Counted from the first letter of the stretch, positions 47,501-60,900 are shown. The stretch: 64,000 bases of DNA from Acytostelium subglobosum LB1 (GCF_000787575.1 NW_012236501.1:285102-349101); one strand, 5' to 3'. The notes: generated by a model not told the origin, from the letters alone. Translations and numbers: made by a program.

Positions 47501-48389
47501 GACATTCGTGTCGTCGTCATCTGGATCGAGCGCAGCACCAAAGCGCGTAGCTACTCCAACAGCTGGAGGTCCCAAGCCAGCTGCCGGTGGCGCTGGACGT
47601 GGAATGGGTATGCCCATGCCCGCGCCAGGCGGTGCCAAGAAGATGGCACCAATGCCCAGCCCAGCCGGTAACAAACCACCTGCTGGAGGAATGTCCAAGC
47701 CATCTCCAATGGCCGGTGGACCCAAGCCAGCAGCTCCAGCTGGAGGACGTGGTATGCCTTTGCCATCGCCAGGTGCTCCAAAGCAGGCCGCACCATCAGC
47801 CCCAGCTCCAGGCGCAGTCAAGCCCGCAGGAGGTAGAGGTACACCTATGCCATCGCCTGCTGGCGGAAGAGGTACACCTCTCCCATCACCTGGCGCACCC
47901 AAACAGGCTGCCGCACCATCTCCAGCACCAGGCATGGCCAAGCCTGCCGGTGGTCGCGGTATGCCACTTCCAGCTCCAGGTGGTGCCCCATCCAAGCCTG
48001 CCGGACGCGGCATGCCACTTCCAACACCAGGCGCTCCCAAGCCAGCTGCTCCCAAACGTAAGTTAACATTGATTGATTGATTGATTGAGCAGGTCATGAG
48101 TACTAATATGTTGATTATAAACAGCTGCAGCACCAGTAGCACCTAAATATATTGCTTTGTACGATTATGATGCTCAACAATCAGACGAGCTCACATTCAA
48201 GGAGAATGACATCATCACACTGATCAAGAAGGTTGACAATGATTGGTGGCAGGGAGAGACCAATGGAAACTCTGGAATGGTATGTTATTTGATTGATTGA
48301 TTGATTGAGACTTAACTGGTGTTCACAAGTACTAACTGCATCTTCGCTGCCATCAGTTCCCATCAAACTACGTTGAGCTTCAAAAATAA
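44595..48389 (+). CDS. Class I (amoeboid, long-tailed) myosin heavy chain
   Basis: Actin motor linking membranes to the cortex, used in phagocytosis, macropinocytosis and pseudopod control. Exons 44595-48057, 48125-48279 and 48357-48389 give 1216 residues. Motor: GESGAGKTEAAK P-loop (about 108-115), NNNSSRFGKYFEIQ switch I, DIYGFEVFDRNGFEQFCINY with switch II. The TEDS-rule residue is Thr340 in RGTQYNVPLN, 16 residues before DALAK, so activation by a PAK-type heavy-chain kinase is expected. The neck has one or two IQ-like repeats (RIKNAYRNYKAFQ, RIKNAFKNYKMY). Then come a basic TH1 lipid-binding tail, a Gly-Pro-Ala-rich TH2 (about 960-1155) and a C-terminal SH3 (ALYDYDAQQSDELTFKENDI, DWWQGE, FPSNYVEL). 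It is one of the MyoB/C/D type; which orthologue cannot be decided here. Confidence 0.95.
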
Positions 48390-48496
48390 ACTCCCCTACT
48401 GTCATTAATCGAATGCGTCAACCAACGTTTATTCATCCCCTTCATACATCATTAGCTATACTGATCATAAATCTTCTTCCTGTTCGCCTTTGGCCC

Positions 48497-48766
48497 TCAT
48501 GGCTTATTGAACTTCACTGACTGTTCTCCATCATTTCCTTGAGAAAGGGCAGCCGAGAAATTGATACCAAGTACATCTGTTCGTTAATAGATGCAAAGTT
48601 AGTTTAAGTGTCAATTTACAGATGCTAGGACCGGTCTTATCTCACCTCCATTCAGCACTGCCTTTGCTTGTGGCTCGCCAACAGCTTGTGGTGTTGTGTC
48701 AGCTGAGTTGAATTGGGCGACTTTTAAAGATGTTTGATCTTCAACTTGATTATTATTTTGATTCAT
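48497..48766 (-). CDS. Small 66-residue protein, two exons, unknown
   Basis: Found by splicing. Exon 1 48766-48646 starts MNQNNNQVEDQTSLKVAQFN. A GTGAGA...GAACAG intron (48645-48577) joins in frame to exon 2 48576-48497 (DVLGINFSAALSQGNDGEQS, ending VKFNKP). The protein is polar, with no signal peptide or membrane segment. It is convergent with myosin I, 107 bases away. I do not recognise it. The coherent splice and composition make it a fair candidate, but a homologue is needed. Confidence 0.5.
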
Positions 48767-49162
48767 CGTAAATAATTAATTCCAAACTAAATTATATATA
48801 TATATATTAAAACTAACTATTTTCAAATGTATCGATGATAGATTTTCTTATATTATATAATATCAAATATAGTTTGGAAACATATCCAAAAATAAAGTTG
48901 TAAAATGACCACCTTGTCCTTCCAAAGGTGATCGAACGTATTATTATTGGGTTGGGTACTATTACTACATAAACATCGTGTTCTTGTATATTACCTTTTC
49001 GTTGACACCGAACCTTCTTCACGACTTAGAACTTCAGAAATAAAAAATCTAGATTTATTGTTGTCCTCAAAGCCAATCAAATTTTTATCTCCTTTGAGTT
49101 GCATATGACATCTCATTTGATATGTTCTGGCTCTCCAACAACACTCATAAACAGATAACAAG
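48767..49162. other. Intergenic spacer before GTPase copy I
   Basis: 396 AT-rich bases, including a TATATATATATA run near 48795-48806. It must contain the divergent promoters of the small gene and copy I. No gene was recognised. Confidence 0.4.
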
Positions 49163-51848
49163 ATGAATGCCAACAACATGTGTTGGACGAACGACTTTGA
49201 CAAGCTGCCATTGGGGGCAGAGTCAATAGATGACCCAATGAAGAGAATGATAGAGTCACTCAAGATTATCAATTCAAGAAAGAGTGTACCGATCATTATG
49301 ATAGTATTGATGATGCACAACACCAAAGTCAATCATTGACGAGTGAAGTCGTACCACAATGTAGAGTCTCATTCAAGTTGGTCTTATCAGGTGCATCTCA
49401 CTCGGGAAAGGTAAGCAGGCATGCAGGCTGGGAAGTAGACATGTGGATCACTCACAATGACATCATCATCATCAACAGTCGACATTGATCAACACATTAC
49501 TATCACTTAATGTTGGACAAGATCTGATGCCATCGGGTCCTGGACACACCTCTGGCAGGATATGCATTCTGTCTCACTCGACAACTATTCGTATCAAGTT
49601 CTTCGAGGTCACATCTGAGCCAAGCATACTGAAATCCATTGAAGATGAGACGATTGATAATATCGTGTCAATGAAGGACTTGAGACAACACCTTTCTGCT
49701 CACTTGCGACGACCCGCCAACGTCGAAAGCAACTCAGATGCATTCAAAGAGTGGGCCAGCAAGATTGTCAAGGCAGAGTTCCCATCACCACTGCTGGGGA
49801 CTGGATTGGAGCTCATCGATGTGCCAGGCTTCAGCATCGCTGACCATGCATCACTCATCACAATCCGCAAGCAGTTCTTCAATGTCTACCAGCCCTCAGG
49901 AACACTCTTCTGCTATGCAAACTCAGCCTTCTCTGATGGCGAGATGATGGCAATTCCCGACCTCATCAACTCGTTGCCCAAGGGATGGAACCTTGAGAGT
50001 GATTCAATATTCTTTGTCAACACCAAGGTCTCCAAGAGCCAGATTGCGATCATTAACAATATTGACCCTGGCGATGAGGTGCCATTCCATTTGATCAACA
50101 ATCACACTGCCCACTGTTTCGAGAAGCTCGTGGCCTCCAATCAAAAGAAGAAGAACATCTCCAGGTTTATTGATCAGAGACGATTTGCTGTTGCCAACTC
50201 ACTTGCATTCATCAAGCAACCCAAGTCCCCCGAGAACAGGTACATCTTCACTCAGTTCATCGATCGGCTCACCAAGTGGATCATCAAAGACCAACTTTCA
50301 AAGAATGTTTGGTCATTGGCAAAGATTGGGAGTGATTTGGATGTCATGTCATCGAGGAAGAAATACCTTTTCGCCAAGTTGGATAACTTCCTTGCTGATC
50401 TTGATAGTCAGATGTATGATGTTTGCGAGAATATCACGCTTTCTATATTTGGCATTCTTGCATCCGTTCCTAAACTCTTGAAGAAATTGATAAGTTCCAC
50501 CAGCCAGCAAGACTCATTGCACATTGATCATACAAATGGCAACATCACGTTCATGAGAGTTGACCTGCTGGATCAAATGCTCACAGATATCGATGATCGA
50601 GTGGCAAAAGAGATTGGACATTGCTTCTCAAACTTCACAAGAGAGGATAGTGTTTCCTCATCAAAGAGATACATCAAGAAGATGGTTGTGGACATTGTAC
50701 GAGAGAACAATAATATATTAGTCAACCTTTTAAATCTTGAGATTTCCCGCGAGATTGGATCACTCATCATGGAGAACATCGTGTCACACTTCAAAGTGGA
50801 TAAAGATACCTCAATCAAAGATACAGATATCCAAGAGAAACTTCAGCTGTTTTCAAACTCAATCAAAATCAGATCATTAGAAAGCATTATCAATATCATA
50901 GTGATTCAACAAATCAAAGCTATCAAGAATGCAATAATATCTAGACACCAAATATATCTTTACAGAGCTAAGACATCACAAATACCTCGCAATATCCAGA
51001 AAGTGCTTGATCGGTACCATTCACACTACCTCGATGTGCTGGCACTCCACAGCAAGTCGTTTAACCATCCAAACATCACAGGGAAATACGATATCCACAA
51101 TCCAGTTGCTCAAGGCGAGCTTGGACCAGTGTACCAATGCACTTACAACGACCAACAGTTCATGGTTCAGGCCTTTGACGACCTCGTATTCATCACAGGT
51201 GTTCTAAAGCTAACCAACAAGGGCACACTGGCCATGTACCTTAGGTTGAACAAACTACTATGGAACCAAAACAATAATGACTTTCCACTACTGTCGCCTT
51301 TTGCAATATTCAAACAACAACGACAACATCAACCTGTCGATGAGTGGATATTGATGTATAGGAATTTAAGTCCAATTGTTCCATATCTCCTGGAACACAT
51401 ATCAAAGTTAACAATAACTCAATCATTAACAATGATCACAAGGTTGGTTAAAGTGTTGGAGCAATGGCCTCACGAGAATATCAAACTGGAGTTCATCTAC
51501 ATCGATTTGGACACGAAGAATACTTACCTCTCGACGTTCGGACATGTTGAATGGAGCCAATTTAAAACAAGACATACAGCCCTAACATCCACAACATCAT
51601 CACTGGATATGGAGTCACTTGGCGTGGTCATTCTTGAGTTGTTGCCCAAGCCATTGTTACAAAGATATACCATCGATAATGTCTCTGAACAAACCTTTAT
51701 CAACATCTTCGAGGATACAATGCCTCAAACACCAACTTGGCTAAGAGGACACCTCATTGAGTTGGTCCAACACTGCTTTGCGAGACCATCGACCATCAAG
51801 AATGTCATTTCAAAGTTGGATGAGATTCAACAACTGGTGGAAATATGA
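49163..51848 (+). pseudogene. Dynamin-like GTPase/pseudokinase, copy I (frameshift in exon 1)
   Basis: Exon 1 49163-49410 starts MNANNMCWTNDFDKLPLGAE with the family motif SIDDPMKRMIESLKI. Near 49272 one base is missing relative to siblings; in the other frame it continues KKECTDHYDS and reaches Walker A as SGASHSGK. Exon 2 49479-51848 (789 codons) is fully open: STLINTLLSLNVGQDLMPSG, GPGHTSGRICILSHS, LIDVPGFSIADH, FVNTKVSKSQ, a divergent helical middle, and a pseudokinase with GELGPVYQCTYNDQQFMVQA, LMYRNLSPIVPYLLEHISKL, YLSTFG and LGVVILELLPKP. It differs in G1 (GASHSGKS rather than GPTHSGKS). It stands alone between myosin I and the kinesin, so it was probably separated from the main cluster long ago. 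Confidence 0.76.
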
Positions 51849-51878
51849 GATAATAATGAATGAATGAATACAATAACT

Positions 51879-54800
51879 TTATTTACAAGTGGAGGTTGAT
51901 TGAGTGTTGGCGTTGCTGGCACGCTTGGTAGTCGTTGTTGCCTTTGGTTTGAGCAATGGCTTGAGTGGTGGAACGTATGATTGCTTGTGCGACAGTCCCT
52001 GAGAGATGGATGGTGTGGCCAATGAGGCAGACAAAGACGTGTTCTTTGTGGGAGATGCATGATGATTGATCACACCTGTGTTGTTCTTTAGAATTGATGA
52101 TGATACCGGTAGATCAATATTTGGTCTGGTACCATTGTTGACAGATGCCCCAAGTGAGGCCTGCATCTCATATTGATGCTTGGCCAGACGATGCTGCGCC
52201 AACTCTTTCTCCAGTGACTTGCACTCGTTGATTTTGTTCTCCAACTTTTTGTAGTGCTCCTCCTCGAGATCCTCCATCTCCTTGTTCTTTAGCTCCAGTT
52301 CGTGTTCCTTGGCAGCCAGTGTCTTGCGCAGTGTTTCCAGGTCGGTCTGTCCCGCATCCGTTCTCTGGCGCTCGGCCTTGATGTATGCGGCGAACTGATT
52401 CTTCAACTCCTCAACATCCCGATCCTTTTCAAATCGCGCGTACTCTATCGCCAGGTTGAGTCGGCGAATGGTGTCCTCCTGCTTGGCTTGCTTGGCCTCC
52501 GCCTCGTTGACAGTCTGCCTGCGCTCGTCCTCGATCGACTCTATCTGAGAAGCCATACGACTGACGTTCGCCTGTTCGGTGGCCAATGAGTTGCGAAGCT
52601 GTTCCATTGACTGCTCAAGAATGTCCATCTTGGTGTCTTGCTCGGTGATGGTCGCGGCCAACTTTGAGTTTTGTGCAGCCAGTGCCTCACGCTCGCGCTG
52701 GACACCCTCCAACTTCTCGTGCAATGTCTGTGTCTGAGACTCCAGTGCAATATTGTCTTGTTGGGCGTTGGCCAAGCCTGCTACAGCTTGTCCAGATGTG
52801 TCCATAAGTTCAGTCACACGATGCTCAAGCTCGTCGCACATCTTGGTCTTATCATCCAGTTGCATGACGACATCTGTGTTCACCTTGGTCAGCTCGGTGT
52901 GGCGACTGGTCTGCTCAAGGATAGCCGCGTTCAATCGGTCCAGCTCGGCCTGCTTGGCATCGTTCTCCTGTCTCAACTTGGTGCAGTCCTCCTCCAACTC
53001 GGCGATCTCCTCCTCCAGGCACTCCTTCAGTTCGATGGTCTCCTGCTCCAGACTCTTGATCTTGTCCTGGTACGTCTTGACATCGCCCTCGCTGGACGCC
53101 AGTGCCTTCGCGCTAGCCAGTACATGTTCCTGTCGCTCATTCTCCAGCTGATTCTTCAGTCCTTCACGCTCTTTGGTCGCGCCCTCCAACTCGGTCCTTA
53201 AAGCAGCCATCTGCTCCTCCAGCTTCGCGCGCTCTTTAAGCTGTGTGTCCAACTGTGATGTGACCAAGGCTAACTCAGCCTTGATCTCCTCGATCTGGAA
53301 GTTGAACTCGGCCAGCTGGGTACAAAGATTGTCCTTCTCAGTCTCCTTCTCAGCCAGCTCCTTTACAACTCGCGAGGCACTATCCTTCGCCTCCTCCAAT
53401 GCGCGGGTCATGGTCTCGAGCTCGCTTGACTTGTTGTCTACTTGTGATTGAAGGGCGGTCAGACTGGCGCGGTGCTCGGTCATGGCCATCTCAGAGTCCT
53501 GTTGTAACTTGTTGATATGGGCCTCATGTGTGTTGATCTTGGCCTCATACTGAGCCTTGGCCTTGTCGGACTCTTGATGTAACCTGGTGATCTCGGCCTC
53601 GTGTGTGTTGAGCTTGATCTCATACTGGGCCTTGTCCATCTCGAGACTGGCGATGGTCTCATCAAGTGCCGACTTCTCATCTTTGAGCTTGGCCACCTCC
53701 TCCGCCACTGCCTCTAACTGCTCGGCGCGCTTGGCATGCTGGTCCTCCAAATCTGTAACCTGAACTCGATACCTGTCGCTGGCCTTGGTCAAGGACTCGT
53801 TGGACTTGGTCAATGTCTCGTTGGCCTTGGTCAGGGTCTTGATTGCCGTCGTGTATTCCTTGGTGCGATCCGTCTCGGTCTTCTTGGTCGTTCGTATCTT
53901 GTCCAGCTCCTTCTCCACGTCGGCCTTGGACTTCTTGAGGATGTTGAGCTCTCGCTCAGCGGTGGCCTTCTCAGACTGGATCGCCGACTTCTCCATCGTC
54001 ACCTGCTTGACCTTGGCCTCGAGCGTCGCGATCTTCTCTTTCTGCTTCTCATTGTCCGTGCGCAATAGATCCTTCTCGCGCTCAATCGCCTTGTTCGCGA
54101 CGATCTCGCCTGGCTTGGCCTTCTTTAGTTTTGCCACCTGGTCCTTGAGCAGGGCCACCTCGACGCCCATCTTGGACTGCGCAGCGTCCTTCTCGGCAAC
54201 GACCTCTTTGAATCTCGCGTCCACATCACTCTTTTGTGCGGTTAGTTCGTCGACGAGCTTGGCCAGGGTCGAGCTCTTGCTGCTAGCGTCGGCTAGCTGG
54301 TCGGCGAGCTGTGCTACCTCTGCTCGCTTGGCCTCGAGCATGAGCTTGGACTCTTCAAGACGTCCCTGGTACATGGTCTCCAGCTGGGAGAGTCGCGCCT
54401 TGAGCTCCAGGTTGTCCGCGGTCTGCATCTCGAGCTGCATCCTGGACGTCTCGTGCGAAGCTTGATGATGCTGCTCCAGTTGCTGCAGCTGCTGAGCCAA
54501 CTCAAACTTCTCGTTGGCCAGCGTCTGCTCCTGGCGCCGCGAAGCCTGTTCCAGTCGCTCAATGTCGCCTGTCAGTTGGCGATTCCTGTCGTCCTTCTGA
54601 TTGATCTCGCGATTGAGTGCGTCCACTGAGGACTCGTGGTTGGCAAAGGCCGCGTTCAGACGCGACTCCATCTGATGGACCAGGGCCAGCTGCTCCTCAA
54701 TCGGCTTGTTCTTGTCGGCGATCTGTTGCTCGAGCACTTGAATCGTGTTGCGCTGGGCCTTAAGCTGGTGGCCAATGTGCTCCATCTCTTGATCATACTG

Positions 54801-57275
54801 CGACTTGACGCGCCTCAGCCCATCGATGATACCTTGATGTTCTGTGAGCTGGCCCTGAAGAGCCTCGGCATGCTTGTTGGCCTCTATCAATCTTGCGGCC
54901 AAGTCACTCTCTCGTGATCCTTGCTCATTGTGGGTGGCACGCAGCTCTTGATTCTCGCGCGCCAAGTCCTCGTTGTTGCGCGCCAGGTCAGCGTTGTGCG
55001 CTGCGACCTCGGTGTGCTGGGCGTCCATGAGCTCATTCTGCTCACTGAGGTAGGTGACCTCTGCGCGTAGTTGATTGTGTTGCTCAAGGTAGACGTTGAT
55101 CTGCTCGCGAATGGGATCAAACATCAGGGTGAACTGGTCGAGACTGGCACTCAAGGACTCGATCCTTGACTTGAGCAGCTGGTTGTCGCTGTGCAATGAC
55201 CCACGATCTTGTTCGAGTAGGGCATAGTTCTCGCCCAGGGTGAGCAGCTGTGCGCTCAGACAATCGCGCTCGGCACGGGCTGCCTCCTCGAGCTGGACGG
55301 CTTCAGTATGCATTCGCTCCAGGTCTATGTTCATCTGTTCGTTGCGTTGATTGAGTGTGACGATCTGCTCGTCGCAGTCGTCAATCAACTGCTCGCAGCC
55401 CTGAAGCTCCTCTTGTAGCATTGTGTTCTCCTCCTGCAGACATTGGACACGCGCATGCTCAGCCTCCAGCATCTCAATGTACTCATTCATGCTCTGGTAT
55501 GTGTCCTGGAAGTTGGTGCGCTCGTCTTCCAACTGGGCAGCCAGCTCCAGCTTCTCATCATTTGTGATCTTGAGCTGATGCTGGATGTTTGTGACTGCGG
55601 ATGATGTCGACTTGTTTGGATTGATTGGCGTCGTGGCCAATGATGTGGATGTGCTGGGTGTCGTCGCGCTGACGTCCAAGTTGACGTTTGATTGATTGAT
55701 TGGCGCGGCTCCCACTCGCAGCTTCTTGATGCGTGACTGATCGGACTCGGGCGCCCATGTCTCGCGACGCTTCTTGGTGGGCATCTGTGCCACGCTTGGT
55801 GTGGAGGACATCTGGTCCTCGTCCCAAACGATTGCACTCGTGTCGTTGGTCAGCACGCTGGATGCGTTCGAGCTGGCGCCCGACCCAAATATGCTCTGGA
55901 GGAAGCCAAGGCCTAGTCCGCGGCCAAACGTTGATGACGCGGTGGAGGGATCCAGTCGCGCCTGTTGCTGCTTGAGCTTGTTCTTTAGCTCCTGGTTCTC
56001 CTTGACCACCTTTTGATACAGAGCGGCATTGTCCTGCACTTGGTTGATGCGGTAGTTGGTCTTGATGTTCTTGGCGCGCTTGGCAAAGTTGAGCGTGGAC
56101 AGCGATTCGTCGACATGATGCGCAGACGGCGTAATAGTACAGATGATGGCGGTCTTTGAGTTTCCACCCAGCGACGACTGGAGAATACGCGTGAGCTTGC
56201 TGTCGCGATAGGGTATGTGCTGGCCGTCCTTGCCCTCTGACAACTTGGACACGACCGTGCACAAGGTCGAAAGACTCTTGTTGATGTGATTGCCTTCCTT
56301 GAGTCGCATACCCTCTGCTCCAGTTGAAGATGCTCGCTCAGATCCAGCCAAATCGACCAAAGTGAGCACGGATATAAGTTTGGCGCGCTTGGATGTTGAG
56401 TGAGGCGCGCGACCTTGTCCTGGAACTATTCCAGATTGAGTTTGATTGGAAGAGTCATCACCCTTCTCATGTCGCTCAATATGCAGTCTGAATATTGTGT
56501 GAGAGCGACTGCTACTCTCATTCATATTTGTTGTTCCAACATGTCTTTTCTCTTTGTTTGTTTGATTGAATGATTGAGTGTGGGGTGGGGGTCAGTGGAA
56601 TGATTCCAGACTCATGAATGAATGGATACATACCCTCACCACTCTTTAAGATGTTGGTCACTTGTTCGACTGAGGTGACTTGCTCCTCGCGCAGTCCACC
56701 AACGTATATGCTACGATCACCATCTTCGTGTATCTTGAGCTTGGTCTTCTTGTTGTTGTTGTTGTTGCCAGAGACGAGTAAGTCTTTCAACTCCTCATTG
56801 TATATCTCCATATAAGAGACACGTGTGCTGTATTCATGTTGATTGGATGTATTTTGAATGTGATTGAATATATGTTGTATGGATAGTGGGATGATACCTG
56901 GATGTGTATCTGTTCCCTTCATTGTATGTGTCTTGCCGGACGATGTCTGTCCGTATGTGAATATGGTACCATTGATACCATTGAGTGCACTATCAACAAT
57001 GTCCTTTGCAACCATATTGAACAAGTTCAAGGTAGTCGAGGACATTCCAAATATGGAGTCTGAGTGATTGATTGAGTGTTGGTGGGAGGTCAGTGGAATG
57101 ATTCCAGTGATTGATCGAGGTGCTACATACCATAGGAGAATGGTTGTGTTCCTTTAATATGTGTGATTGAATCATTGGTGATGATCCATGGACTTGCTTT
57201 GTTTGATTGATCGATTGGGTCCTTGTTAAAGGGCCTAACTCTGATCGATACTTTAATCTTATCTTTATCATCCAT
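51879..57275 (-). CDS. Kinesin-7 / CENP-E-like motor with long coiled coil
   Basis: Plus-end microtubule motor of the CENP-E type, probably for chromosome attachment in mitosis. Exons 57275-57131, 57059-56634 and 56551-51879 give 1747 residues. N-terminal motor: MDDKDKIKVSIRVRPFN, FSYDSIFG, P-loop GQTSSGKT (85-92), SYMEIYNEELKDLL, switch I NESSSRSHTIF, switch II LVDLAGSERA, then HIPYRDSKLTRILQSSLGG. The neck follows as NIKTNYRINQVQDNAALYQK. The remaining 1300 or so residues are almost all heptad-rich coiled coil (Glu/Lys/Gln/Leu), ending in a basic tail with PPLKPLLKPKATTTTKRASN. The motor is N-terminal. The neck and tail match kinesin-7, and D. discoideum has CENP-E-type members, but the exact orthologue is not assigned. 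Confidence 0.92.
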
Positions 57276-57968
57276 TTATGTTATTGATGTCTATCTATGT
57301 CTAATTCTAATTGAATAACCACATCAAGATGTCTTTGTCATTCATTAATACATTCATTGTAACACAACCAATTACCACAATCCGTTATCATGTGGAACTC
57401 AATTCAAATTAAGGCGCGAGAATTCAAATTTTGAAAATATTTAACCAATTTTGGCAATGAAAATGATCACTAATGTTTTGACAACCAAAACTAGTAGTAG
57501 TAGAGTTAAAAACAATCACATCGCTCCTCCATCCACTATTGGTCATACCCATAACACATATATACTTTACAACTACAACTCAACTACATCAATGACTCAT
57601 TCAAACATTTGTGTATCTATGAGTTAGTGTTAGTTGTGGTTTGCAAGTTGAGTCACACAACAAACTCAAAAGTTCGAGTTGGTCCAACACAACCACACGA
57701 CCCCACCCACAAACCATTGATCACACGATCATCCAGCCAGCCAATGATTGATCTCTCCCTCATCATTCCCAACATTTCAACAACACTCATAGACCCAACA
57801 ACACTAATAGGGTCTCGGAGGAGAATGATGAAGGAATGAAAGATGAAGGGTCAGGTCAGGTTACGCCATGCGTGCACATTGGTTTAATACATCACAAAAT
57901 TATATATATTTATTATTTATTTATTAATAGTATATATTCAATGGATAAAGATAAAGAATAATGATTGA
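57276..57968. other. Divergent spacer between kinesin and GTPase copy J
   Basis: 693 bases separating two divergent genes. It is AT-rich at 57430-57500 and at 57895-57960 (TATATATATTTATTATTTAT). The middle (57640-57840) is less AT-rich and has CCAACACAACCACACGACCC. No supported open frame or RNA gene. Confidence 0.45.
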
Positions 57969-60900
57969 ATGACGTCACCAGCAATCTCATCACATCGTTT
58001 TACATTACAACAAAAACCTCAACAAACTGCGACAGTAAAGTCGCATGTTATCAATAACAATGTTGTTGTTGGCAACAACTTTGGCGGCGGAAACAAGTCC
58101 CACTCCAATATCATCTCGGCCACCATCACCTCCAATCTAGTCAACATCAATGTCTCCAACAACTACAACAACAACAACAATAACAACAACAACAATAACA
58201 TTAACAACAACAATAACATTAAGATTATCAACAATAATAATAGTGATATAATTAGACTATCATCAGAGATTGAAGATATTAAGGACCCTTTGACAAAGTT
58301 GATAGCGGCCTTAAAGACATTTGGTGATATAAAGACAAGGTGTCATGCAAAGATAAATGATCTATCATCATGTCAAGCATTACTAAACAATGTCTTTGAG
58401 GACAACTCATCACTAAAGTCATTCACCAAAGACAACTACTCCAAAATCAAACTGATCATATCCGGTCCAACTCACTCTGGCAAGGTATGTCATGATCACG
58501 ATCACTGTGTGTTGTGTTCTCGACCATGGTACTAACCTTGGACTCAATCACTCAATCAATCACATGACACTCAATCACGTAGTCAACATTGATCAACACA
58601 TTGTTGTCATGTCGACATTTGATGCCATCAGGTGGCGGCCACACTAGTGGAAGGATATGTATACTTGGTCATTCACAATCGATCAGAGTTAAGTTCTTTG
58701 TGGTAGTGCCTGCGCTTGGTGATGCGCCAGCATGTTTGAAATGCCTTGACAATGAGACAGAGGTGATCGAACCCTTTGCCACAGAGATCACAATGAGCTC
58801 GAGGAAACGACTCCAGGAGTCGATGAATAAGCATTTGGCGCGACCCGATGGCATTGATGACAAACCCGAGGTGTTCAAGGAGTGGGCCAGCAAGATTGTG
58901 ATGGTCGAGTTCCCATCGGCCCTGCTCGAGACTGGTCTGGAGATCATCGATGTGCCAGGCTACAGCAAGACGGACGACGCGTCATTGTTTGGCATCCGCA
59001 AGGACTTCTTTACAGCCTACAGCCCGACTGGAGTGGTCTTTTGTTACGCCAACTCGGCCGTCTCGGACGCAGAGGTGCTGGCCATCCCCGACTTAATGAA
59101 CTCGCTGCCCAAGGACTGGGACTCCAAGGAGTCGATCTTCTTTGCCAACACCAAGACGTCAAAGAGCGAGGTGGCCATCAACAATGGCATTGGCCAGTAC
59201 GACGAGGTGCCTCTCGAGCTCATCCACTCGCACCAGGCGGCCTGCTACTCCAAGCTCAAGGGCTCCAGCCTCAACGTCACAATGAACATCGATGAGCGAC
59301 GCTTCGCAATGGTCAACTCGTTAGACTTTATCAGGTTGCCCAACTCTGAGGAGAACAGGTACATCTTCACGCATTTCGTCGACCATCTCATCAGGTGGAT
59401 TGGGCGACTGAGCCAGCGACAGTGCGACACGGTGCTCACCCTGATCGAACTGGACTGCAACTTCATGACGTTCAAGATTCAATCGATTCGTCCGTACATC
59501 AACAGCAGCAGCAACAACGTCGCGGACTTTAACCAACTGCTCACAGACTCTGATGCACTGGTGACCGATCTGGTAGCCAAGGTCACAAAGGACGTGAACT
59601 CACTGATAGACACATTGCCGCATATGGTCAAGGAGATGTTCGTGGCCAGCAAGGATTCGATTAATGACTACCTCGAGAATTTGAGGAAGCTGACCAAGAT
59701 CGACCACACGCTCCAGTTCATGGGCGTCGAGTTCCTCTTTGAACGCATCATACTCAAGTTGTTCAAGATGATCGAGGAGCACGTGTCAAGGATCGTGGGC
59801 GCGCTCATCAAGACCCTGCTGGAGAAGAACCCGGCCAACTTCCTGATCAAGTTCGCGATGGAGGACATTGAGAGCACGGCGCGCTCTCCATACGCCACGC
59901 TCCTCACCAAGGATCTAGCGGGCACGATTGGCTCGGCACTGTTTGGCAGCTTCCTCACATACTTTACGGCGCCGGCCAAGACCAAGAGCCAGGTTCACAA
60001 GTTGGACCTCAAGACACTGATCGATCGATACCCCAAATCGATCAACGTAGTCACAATACAGGGCGAGATGCTCAAGGCCTTGATTGAGAAGTATTTCATG
60101 TTCAAGAAGTACCTCAAGCTGCAGCACAGTCGTCTGCTCCAACTGGTCACGTCGTCCAGCCTGCTGCCGACACTGATGACTGTGTGTTTGGACCGATACC
60201 ACGCGCTCTACCTCGAGGTGATCGCGCTGCACTGCAAGGTGCACTACAACTCATTCGACAATGCCGTACAGGTCGATGAGACCAGGATGGTGGCAATGGG
60301 CGACATTGGACCAGTGTACAATGGAACGTTCAAGGAGCAATCATACTACGTACAGATCGTTCGGCCCAAGCGTGGAGACAAGGTCACCCAAAACAAGTTA
60401 ACGATGCAGGCCATGCTGGCCAACAGTGTCCTGAGCAAGGACAACGGTCTGGTGCCTCTGCATGCTATCTTCCAGCAGCACGTGCCTCGTGAGGCATCCC
60501 TTGGCGTGGTCAATGAGGTGGAGTGGCGCCTGGTCTTCAAAAAGTACAGCCCGCTGCTGCCGTACCTCAAGGACAACATTTCGACGCTTACGATGGAGCA
60601 ATCACTGACGATGATCACTCAGTTGGTCAGGGCGCTGAGCTACCATCTGGCCCAGGGCACAGCTCATGAGAACATAAGACTGGAGTACTTGTTCATAGAC
60701 CTCAACACCAAGGCACTATTCCTCTCGTCATTCGGCACGGTCGTTCTGGATAACCATCGACAACCTGTCATGCACCCAATCATCAATAGGTACATGGATG
60801 GTTTGGGCGTGGTCATCTGCGAGTTGTTGCCCAAGCGAATGATGAGGCGTTTCAGTGTGGAGGAGGTGGCGTCCAAGGCCAAGATAACAACAGAAAACCT

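Noticed and set aside
44664-48142. Long open frames on the minus strand and other plus frames across the myosin gene, including a 240-residue Gly/Pro-rich one over the tail
   Set aside because: They mirror GC-rich codons and the Gly-Pro-Ala repeat of the myosin; no start context, splice sites or domain support.
52302-54465. Plus-strand open frames opposite the kinesin coiled coil
   Set aside because: Leu/Ser-rich products are the antisense of Glu/Lys/Gln heptads and have no features of their own.
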